A stretch of DNA of 55,891 nucleotides from Limiplasma sp958448555. GTDB taxonomy: Bacteria; Bacillota; Clostridia; Christensenellales; Aristaeellaceae. The stretch's first letter is position 1. Every line of letters begins with the position of its first letter. The position numbers and the translations under genes are program-made. Positions 50,614-55,891 of this stretch are shown here, one piece after another. The notes under the pieces were generated by a model, which did no database searches, was not told the origin of the DNA, and saw nothing but the letters and a program-made list of their open reading frames with translations. The DNA lies in contig CAUDEL010000013.1 in the NCBI GenBank assembly GCA_958448555.1, positions 1-55,891 on the forward strand, written 5' to 3'.

Positions 50614-50629
50614 ATGTGCACGTGCACAT
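50614..50629. promoter_or_regulatory. LacI-type operator O1 (chvE leader)
   Basis: Perfect 16-bp palindrome ATGTGCACGTGCACAT with a central CG, typical for LacI-family repressors. It lies in the chvE leader about 90 bp past the predicted transcription start. Confidence 0.75.
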
Positions 50630-50680
50630 TTATCTCAAAGAACAAAACCGCCGTCGGTCTTCCTGGGGTATGGCGGGGTG

Positions 50681-50696
50681 TTGTTCACGAGCACAT
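50681..50696. promoter_or_regulatory. LacI-type operator O2 (chvE leader)
   Basis: TTGTTCACGAGCACAT matches O1 at 13 of 16 positions and keeps the central CG. It lies about 20 bp past the predicted chvE start; its centre is 67 bp from that of O1. Confidence 0.7.
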
Positions 50697-50722
50697 TTGG
50701 ACGTAACAATCAGGTCAGTTTT

Positions 50723-50751
50723 ATACTAGCGAAATTTTTGTGCCTTGTCAA
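50723..50751 (-). promoter_or_regulatory. chvE-mmsA-mmsB promoter
   Basis: On the minus strand, perfect -35 TTGACA, 17-bp spacer, -10 TAGTAT. Transcription would start near 50716. Confidence 0.75.
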
Positions 50752-50788
50752 TACGTTTTTTTGTTTTTTTTCGGTTGAATTGCTCAAT

Positions 50789-50806
50789 ATACGCCATCTG
50801 GTGTAT
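50789..50806. promoter_or_regulatory. Second palindrome upstream of lacI-type gene
   Basis: ATACGCCATCTGGTGTAT is nearly symmetric but unlike the 16-bp operators. It could bind another regulator of the divergent promoters; no protein can be assigned. Confidence 0.35.
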
Positions 50807-50822
50807 GTTTCCTATATGATGG

Positions 50823-50851
50823 TTGACAGGCGGGGGGAGGGCGGGTAAGAT
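50823..50851 (+). promoter_or_regulatory. Promoter of the LacI-family gene
   Basis: -35 TTGACA, 17-bp G-rich spacer, -10 TAAGAT; leader about 25 nt. Confidence 0.75.
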
Positions 50852-50882
50852 ATAGGCAGCAAACGGCGGGGAGGGACGTTCC

Positions 50883-51902
50883 GTGCCCACGATGAAGGAG
50901 ATTGCGCGCATCTGCGGCGTGAGCCGGGGAACGGTGGACCGCGTGGTCAACAACCGCGGCAAGGTCAAGCCGGAGACGGAAAAGCGCATCCTGGAGACGA
51001 TCCGGCAGATGGGCTACACCAAGAGCATTCTGGGTCGGGCGCTGAGCGTCAAGCGCTTTGCGCCCGTCATCGCCATCCTCATGTGCAGCGAGGGAAACCC
51101 GTTTTTTGACGACGTGTTCGCGGGCTTTGACCGCGCCGAGAGCGAGCTGAGGCAGTACGACGCCACGGTCATCCGCCGCACCATGCGCGGGCACGACGTC
51201 CACACCCAGCTGGAGTTGATCGACAGCCTGCCCCCCAGCATCAGCGCCCTGGTCATCCAGCCCATCAACGACCCCAAGATCGAGCAGCGCATCGCCGCCC
51301 TGCGCGATCGCGGCGTGCCCACCGTCACCGTCAATACCGACCTGGCCCACAGCAGCCGCTGCTGCTACGTCGGCAGCGACTACGAAAGCGGCGGCGCCAC
51401 CGCCGCGGCGCTGCTGGAGCTGGTTACCCAGGGGCGCGGGCAGGTGGGCGTCATCGGCGGCGTGCCCACGCTCATGGGCCACGTGGCCAGGCTGGAGGGC
51501 TTTTGCAAGCGCCTGAGCCAGTGCCCCGGCCTGCCCATCGTGGACACGCGCAACAGCATGGACGACCCCATGCTCGCCTACGGCGAGACGCGCGCCATGC
51601 TCGCCGCCCACCCTGGCATCGACGCCATGTTCGTCGTCGCCGCCGGCTGCAACGAGGTCTGCCGCGGCATCATCGACGCCGGGCGCGAGGGCACCATCCG
51701 CGTCGTGGCCTACGACGACGTGCCCACCACCCGCGAGATGATGCGCCGGGGCATCATCAAGGCCGTCGTCTGCCAGCAGCCCTTCGAGCAGGGCTACCGC
51801 GCCCTGCGCGCCGCCTTCGACATGATCCTCTCGGGCGAGATGCTCACCGACGAGCGCATCATCATGGAAAACCAGATCAAGATCCGCGAAAACATCCTCT
51901 GA
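50883..51902 (+). CDS. LacI-family sugar-responsive regulator
   Basis: A 339-aa protein with an N-terminal helix-turn-helix and hinge helix (TMKEIARICGVSRGTVDRVV) and a periplasmic-binding-like effector domain. The GTG start at 50883 is 7 nt from GGGGAGGG; ATG 50892 is too far. Divergent from the transporter and upstream of the xylB operon, it is the natural candidate for binding the three 16-bp palindromes. Its own promoter carries no copy, so simple autorepression is not supported. Confidence 0.92.
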   Translation: MPTMKEIARICGVSRGTVDRVVNNRGKVKPETEKRILETIRQMGYTKSILGRALSVKRFAPVIAILMCSEGNPFFDDVFAGFDRAESELRQYDATVIRRTMRGHDVHTQLELIDSLPPSISALVIQPINDPKIEQRIAALRDRGVPTVTVNTDLAHSSRCCYVGSDYESGGATAAALLELVTQGRGQVGVIGGVPTLMGHVARLEGFCKRLSQCPGLPIVDTRNSMDDPMLAYGETRAMLAAHPGIDAMFVVAAGCNEVCRGIIDAGREGTIRVVAYDDVPTTREMMRRGIIKAVVCQQPFEQGYRALRAAFDMILSGEMLTDERIIMENQIKIRENIL

Positions 51903-51921
51903 CCGCACCCACTTTTGAGCA

Positions 51922-51950
51922 TTGACAAGCGCGGAAAAATCAGGTATGCT
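51922..51950 (+). promoter_or_regulatory. xylB operon promoter
   Basis: -35 TTGACA, 17-bp spacer, -10 TATGCT. Transcription would start near 51957, 9 bp before operator O3. Confidence 0.85.
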
Positions 51951-51965
51951 TGTTGCAGATCAAAA

Positions 51966-51981
51966 ATGTGCCCGTGCACAA
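51966..51981. promoter_or_regulatory. LacI-type operator O3 (xylB leader)
   Basis: ATGTGCCCGTGCACAA matches O1 at 14 of 16 positions, with the central CG conserved, placed just past the predicted transcription start. Confidence 0.78.
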
Positions 51982-52010
51982 ATACCACCCTCGCTGAAAG
52001 GATGAGCGTC

Positions 52011-53534
52011 ATGGACTATTTGCTTGGCGTGGATCTGGGAACTTCCGGCACCAAGACGGTGCTGTTTGACACGGAGGGCCGCGAGGTGGCCAGCCAGACG
52101 GTGGAGTACCCACTCTACCAGCCGCGCAACGGCTGGGCGGAGCAGGACCCGGAGGACTGGTGGAACGCGGCGGCCGCGACCATTCGCGGCGTGCTTGAGA
52201 AAAGCGGGGTTAACCCCGGAGACGTCAGGGGCCTGGGCATCAGCGGGCAGATGCACGGGCTGGTGCTGACCGACGCGCAGGGCAATCCCCTGGGGCGCTC
52301 GCTGATCTGGTGCGACGGCCGCACGCAGCGCGAGTGTGAGGAAATCACGCAGGCCGTGGGCGAAAAGCGGCTGATCGAGATCTCGGCCAACCCGGCGCTC
52401 ACGGGCTTCACCGCCGGCAAGATCCTCTGGGTCCGGCGGCATGAGCCGGAGCTGTTCAAGCGGGCCCGCTGGGCGCTGCTTCCCAAGGACTACGTGCGCA
52501 TGCGCCTCACGGGCGTGTTTGCCCAGGAGATCAGCGATGCCAGCGGCACCAACCTCCTGGACGTGCCCGCCCGCAGGTGGTCGGCGGAGATCATGGAGAA
52601 GCTGGAGCTTAGCATGGCCCTCTTGCCCCCGCTGGTGGAGAGCTGCGAGGCGGCGGGAACCATCACCCCCGAGGCGGCCGCCCTGACGGGGCTTCGCGCG
52701 GGTACGGTCGTGGCCGGCGGCGCGGGCGACAACATGGCCGCCGCCATCGGCACCGGCGTGGCAAGCAGCGGCAAGGCCTTCACCACCATCGGCACCAGCG
52801 GCGTGGTCTTTGCCCACTCCGACACCGTCAGCATCGACCCCCAGGGCCGCGTGCACACCTTCTGCGCCGCCGTGCCCGGGGCGTATACGAACATGAGCTG
52901 CACGCTGGCGGCGGGGCTGTCGCTTCGCTGGTACCGCGACCAGTTCTGCCAGGCCGAGTGCCAGGCCGCCCGCGAGATGGACACTGACGCCTATGTGCTG
53001 ATGAACCAGGAGGCGGCCCAAAGCCCCATCGGCGCCAACCGCCTGCTGTTCTTGCCCTACCTGATGGGCGAGCGTAGCCCGCTTCTGGATGCGGACGCCC
53101 GCGGCGCCTTCATCGGCCTGAGCGCCATTCACACCCGCCGCGACCTGCTGCGCGCCGTGATGGAGGGCGTGATGTACTCCCAGCGGCAGAACCTGGACAT
53201 CCTGCGCGGCATGGGCGTAACGCCTCGGAGCATGCTGGCCTGCGGCGGCGGCGCGCGCAGCCCCTTCTGGCGGCAGATGATGGCCGACGTGTTCGGCATG
53301 CCCGTGATGACCGTGCAAAACGCCGAGAGCCCGGCGCTGGGCGCGGCGATTCTGGCCGGCGTCGCGGCGGGGGTGTTTGCCGACGTGCCCGGCGCGTGCG
53401 CCTCGCTGGTGCGCCAGGGCGAGCCGGTGATGCCCGATCAGGAGCGCTCGGCCGCCTACGAACCGTTCTACCGGCTCTACGAGAGCCTCTACCCCGCACT
53501 CAAACCCGCCTGCGGACGGCTGGCCGCCCTGTAA
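52011..53534 (+). CDS. xylB: Xylulokinase (FGGY-family sugar kinase)
   Basis: A 507-aa kinase with FGGY motifs: GVDLGTSGTKTVLFD (ATPase fold start), GISGQMHGLV, WCDGRTQRECEE and GAGDNMAAAIGTG. MHGLV and SDASGTNLLDV favour xylulokinase over glycerol or rhamnulose kinases. It would phosphorylate the ketose made by the isomerase two genes downstream. ATG 52011 is preferred (AAAGGA 8 nt upstream); longer readings would begin inside the operator and promoter. Confidence 0.88.
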   Translation: MDYLLGVDLGTSGTKTVLFDTEGREVASQTVEYPLYQPRNGWAEQDPEDWWNAAAATIRGVLEKSGVNPGDVRGLGISGQMHGLVLTDAQGNPLGRSLIWCDGRTQRECEEITQAVGEKRLIEISANPALTGFTAGKILWVRRHEPELFKRARWALLPKDYVRMRLTGVFAQEISDASGTNLLDVPARRWSAEIMEKLELSMALLPPLVESCEAAGTITPEAAALTGLRAGTVVAGGAGDNMAAAIGTGVASSGKAFTTIGTSGVVFAHSDTVSIDPQGRVHTFCAAVPGAYTNMSCTLAAGLSLRWYRDQFCQAECQAAREMDTDAYVLMNQEAAQSPIGANRLLFLPYLMGERSPLLDADARGAFIGLSAIHTRRDLLRAVMEGVMYSQRQNLDILRGMGVTPRSMLACGGGARSPFWRQMMADVFGMPVMTVQNAESPALGAAILAGVAAGVFADVPGACASLVRQGEPVMPDQERSAAYEPFYRLYESLYPALKPACGRLAAL

Positions 53535-53559
53535 GGCATACGGAAGGAGAGACAACCCG

Positions 53560-54192
53560 ATGGAGATCCTGTCTGTTTTTGACCCGGCCTTCAGGTCCTA
53601 CGGCCGCGTGGCGAAAGGCTACGCGGTGGAGGGGCTTTTGGAGGCGCTCCGGGAGACGCCCTGCCCCGAGGGCGTGGTCTACGTGCCCCGCGAGGAGGGG
53701 CTGCACGCGGCGCGGGGCGCCGAGGCGGTGGGGGAGGCGGCCTTCGGCGGCATGCCCTTCCAGCTGGGCTACTGCAACGGCCACAACACCCGCCTCAACT
53801 GCCTGGAGTACCACCGCGACAGCGAGTTCAACCTGGGGACGGAGGACTTCATCCTCCTTCTGGCCCGGCTTGAGGACATGGAGGACGGCGTTCTGGACAC
53901 CGCCAAGGTGCGCGCCTTCCGCGTGCCCGCGGGCGTGCTGGTGGAGGTCTACGCCACCACCCTGCACTACGCCCCATGCCATGCGGACCCGGCCAGGGGC
54001 TTTCGCGTGATGGTGGCGCTGCCCGCCGGCACAAACACCCCCTACCGCCGCGAGGGCGACCCCGATCCCCTGGACCGCCAGCTCTGGGCGCGCAACAAAT
54101 GGCTCATCGCCCATCCCGACAGCGCCGAGGCCGCCAGGGGCGCCGTGGTGGGCCTCAGAGGCGTCAACATCGACATCGCGCAGGACCTGTGA
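53560..54192 (+). CDS. DUF4867 cupin-like protein
   Basis: A 210-aa protein. The core HNTRLNCLEYHRDSEFNLGTEDFILLL (two His, Glu) followed by the strand FRVPAGVLVEVYATTLHYAPC suggests a metal-binding cupin barrel. It matches DUF4867, found beside sugar isomerases and kinases; an isomerase or epimerase role is conceivable but unproven. AAGGAGAG precedes the ATG. It lies 25 nt after xylB. Confidence 0.8.
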   Translation: MEILSVFDPAFRSYGRVAKGYAVEGLLEALRETPCPEGVVYVPREEGLHAARGAEAVGEAAFGGMPFQLGYCNGHNTRLNCLEYHRDSEFNLGTEDFILLLARLEDMEDGVLDTAKVRAFRVPAGVLVEVYATTLHYAPCHADPARGFRVMVALPAGTNTPYRREGDPDPLDRQLWARNKWLIAHPDSAEAARGAVVGLRGVNIDIAQDL

Positions 54193-54222
54193 TCCCATAG
54201 ATGAAAAAGGAGCGTGGAAACC

Positions 54223-55707
54223 ATGATTGAGAACATCCCCGTCGTCAAGGCCGGCATCATCGCCGTCAGCCGTGACTGCTTCCCCATCGCGCTGAGCCAG
54301 GCGCGCCGCGCCGCCATCGTCAAGGCCTACCGCGGCGAGCTCTACGAGTGCCCCGTCACGGTGGAAAACGAGGCCGACATGCTGCGCGCCGTGGAGGACG
54401 TGCGCGCCGCCGGGTGCAACGCGCTGGTGGTGTTCCTGGGCAACTTCGGCCCCGAGACGCCCGAAACCCTTATCGCCAGGTACTTTGACGGCCCCTGCAT
54501 GTTCGTGGCCGCCGCCGAGGGCGACGGCGACATGATTAACGGCCGCGGCGACGCCTACTGCGGCATGCTCAACTGCTCCTACAACCTGGGCATGCGCCAC
54601 CTCGCCGGCTACATCCCCGAGGACCCCGTGGGCACCGCCGAGGAGCTGGCCAAGCGCATCGCCGAGTTCATCCCCGTCGCCCGCGCCGTCATCGGCGTCA
54701 AGAACCTCAAGATCATCACCTTCGGCCCCCGTCCCCAGGACTTCTTCGCCTGCAACGCCCCCATCCGCGGCCTCTACGAGCTGGGCGTGGAGATCGAGGA
54801 AAACAGCGAGCTGGACCTGCTGGTCTCCTTCAAGGAGCATGAGGGCGACCCGCGCATCGACGAGGTGTGCAGCCAGATGGCTGCCGAGATGGGCGAGGGC
54901 GCCTATTACGCCGACCTCAACCGCCGCATGGCGCAGTTTGAGCTGACGCTTCTGGACTGGGCCGAGAACCACAAGGGCTCGCGCAAGTACGTGGCCTTCG
55001 CCGACAAGTGCTGGCCCGCCTTCCCCAGCCAGTTCGGCTTTGAGCCCTGCTACGTCAACTCCCGCCTCGTCAGCCGCGGCATCCCCGTGGCCTGCGAGGT
55101 CGACATCTACGGCGCGCTCAGCGAGTACATCGGCCTGTGCGTCAGCGCCGACGCCGTCACCCTCCTGGACATCAACAACACCGTCCCCGCCTACATCTAT
55201 GACGAGGGCATCAAGGGCAAGTACGACTACCGGCTCAGCGACACCTTCATGGGCTTCCACTGCGGCAACACCCCCGAGTGCAAGCTCTGCTCCGACCGCG
55301 CCGTCAAGTACCAGCTCATCCAGCACCGTCTGCTTGAGCCCGAGGGCAGCGAGCCCGACTTCACCCGCGGCACCCTCGAGGGCGACATCGCCCCCGGCGA
55401 CATCACCTTCTACCGTCTCCAGTGCGACAGCGAGGGCGTCCTGCGCGCCTACATCGCCGAGGGCGAGATCCTCGACGTGCGCACCCGCAGCTTCGGCGGC
55501 ATCGGCATCTTCGCCATCCCCGAGATGGGCCGCTTCTACCGTCACGTGCTCGTGGGCAAGCACTACCCCCACCACGGGGCCGTGGCCTTCAGCCACGTGG
55601 GCGCGGCGCTGTTTGAGGTCTTCAAGTTCCTGGGCGTCAAAGACATCGCCTACAACCAGCCGGCCTCTTTGCCCTACCCCACGGAAAACCCGTTCATCAA
55701 GCGCTGA
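54223..55707 (+). CDS. L-fucose/L-arabinose isomerase family protein
   Basis: A 494-aa cytoplasmic protein of the FucI/AraA fold, interconverting an aldose and a ketose with a divalent metal. Landmarks are CNALVVFLGNFGPETPE (N-terminal Rossmann domain), FAPR-like FGPRPQDF, EVDIYGALSEY (metal-ligand Glu/Asp region), DTFMGFHCGNTPECKLC (His) and a C-terminal barrel. Together with the xylulokinase it forms a short pentose or deoxyhexose route; the substrate (D-arabinose, L-fucose, L-arabinose) is not decided by sequence. Start 54223 lies 10 nt from AAGGAG; GTG 54214 is too close. Confidence 0.85.
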   Translation: MIENIPVVKAGIIAVSRDCFPIALSQARRAAIVKAYRGELYECPVTVENEADMLRAVEDVRAAGCNALVVFLGNFGPETPETLIARYFDGPCMFVAAAEGDGDMINGRGDAYCGMLNCSYNLGMRHLAGYIPEDPVGTAEELAKRIAEFIPVARAVIGVKNLKIITFGPRPQDFFACNAPIRGLYELGVEIEENSELDLLVSFKEHEGDPRIDEVCSQMAAEMGEGAYYADLNRRMAQFELTLLDWAENHKGSRKYVAFADKCWPAFPSQFGFEPCYVNSRLVSRGIPVACEVDIYGALSEYIGLCVSADAVTLLDINNTVPAYIYDEGIKGKYDYRLSDTFMGFHCGNTPECKLCSDRAVKYQLIQHRLLEPEGSEPDFTRGTLEGDIAPGDITFYRLQCDSEGVLRAYIAEGEILDVRTRSFGGIGIFAIPEMGRFYRHVLVGKHYPHHGAVAFSHVGAALFEVFKFLGVKDIAYNQPASLPYPTENPFIKR

Positions 55708-55718
55708 GACACGCTGAA

Positions 55719-55748
55719 AAGGGACGGATGCTTTTGCGTCCGTCCCTT
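55719..55748 (+). terminator. Terminator after the isomerase
   Basis: AAGGGACGGA/TCCGTCCCTT with a loop containing GCTTTTGC, ending in TTCG. It directly precedes repeat copy E. Confidence 0.75.
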
Positions 55749-55753
55749 CGGCG

Positions 55754-55891
55754 TGTCGAAAAAGCTCGCCTGCGGCGATCTTTTCCGCCAGGACACGTTT
55801 CCCCTGCGCCTGCGGCGCGGCCGGGGAAACGCGCAGGGAAACCTTGCTGCGCAAGGCTTCCGAATCCACCGCACATGTCGCTGGATTCGGA
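55754..55891 (+). repeat. Dispersed palindromic repeat, copy E (mosaic, reaches the window end)
   Basis: Hairpins in order: TGTCGAAAAAG...CTTTTCCGCCA (55754-55790), GTTTCCCC/GGGGAAAC (55797-55830), CCTTGC/GCAAGG (55842-55856) and TCCGAATCCA/TGGATTCGGA (55859-55891). The first 115 nt are repeated, inverted, at the window start. The last hairpin ends exactly at the last base. Confidence 0.9.

Noticed and set aside
53500..55869. 789-codon minus-strand frame opposite the DUF4867 and isomerase genes
   Set aside because: Same shadow effect; no ribosome binding site, and its N-terminus lies in the palindromic repeat.
1..55891. Composite transposon bounded by inverted end repeats
   Set aside because: No transposase or integrase in the window; it contains core genes (rpsO, pnp, era, pfkA, proS), so this is chromosome, and the end repeats are better explained by an assembly break.

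Overview
The window is a GC-rich stretch from a spore-forming Gram-positive bacterium of the Clostridia, most likely an uncultured gut lineage (a Christensenellales-like organism is a guess from style, not shown). Evidence: sporulation genes (YqfC, YqfD, a SpoIID-like protein, two CotF-like coat proteins), a T-box leader before prolyl-tRNA synthetase, PgpH-PhoH-YbeY-Era gene order, near-universal AGGAGG ribosome binding sites and good TTGACA/TATAAT-type promoters. Both window ends lie inside the same dispersed repeat in opposite orientation, so the window is probably a whole assembly contig that broke in repeats.

Layout. 1-5 kb: phosphofructokinase, a pentapeptide-repeat protein, and a copper operon (csoR-copA, with a CopZ-like chaperone encoded in frame at the end of copA behind its own ribosome binding site). 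5-8 kb: an FtsX-type permease without an ATPase partner plus a TetR regulator, behind two tandem 28-bp palindromes. 8.2-10.4 kb: two exported proteins of unknown function, AT-richer than their surroundings. 10.7-22.8 kb: a tight eight-gene operon (exported membrane protein, ABC ATPase, ABC-2 permease, Ala-rich membrane protein, MoxR ATPase, DUF58, two VWA membrane proteins). 23-28.4 kb: a DUF4342 protein, a two-component system, a CapA-like protein and a MATE exporter. 28.5-33.1 kb: T-box-proS, a HAD phosphatase, a large membrane protein, two coat proteins. 33.3-39.8 kb: rpsO, pnp, M16 peptidase, dUTPase-like enzyme, SpoIID-like lipoprotein, aldose epimerase. 39.9-46.5 kb (minus strand): yqfC-yqfD-phoH-pgpH-ybeY/cdd fusion-era. 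46.6-55.7 kb: a sugar regulon with a ChvE/MmsAB-type transporter on the minus strand, and a LacI regulator and a xylulokinase/DUF4867/isomerase operon on the plus strand. The transporter and catabolic promoters carry copies of one 16-bp operator with a central CG.

The most interesting structures are: the dispersed mosaic of palindromes (five sites in 56 kb, no transposase), the embedded copZ start, the MoxR/VWA/ABC operon, the YbeY-cytidine deaminase fusion, and three regulatory circuits (CsoR, TetR, LacI) whose operators can be read from the sequence. No tRNA, rRNA, CRISPR array, insertion-sequence transposase or phage gene was recognised.
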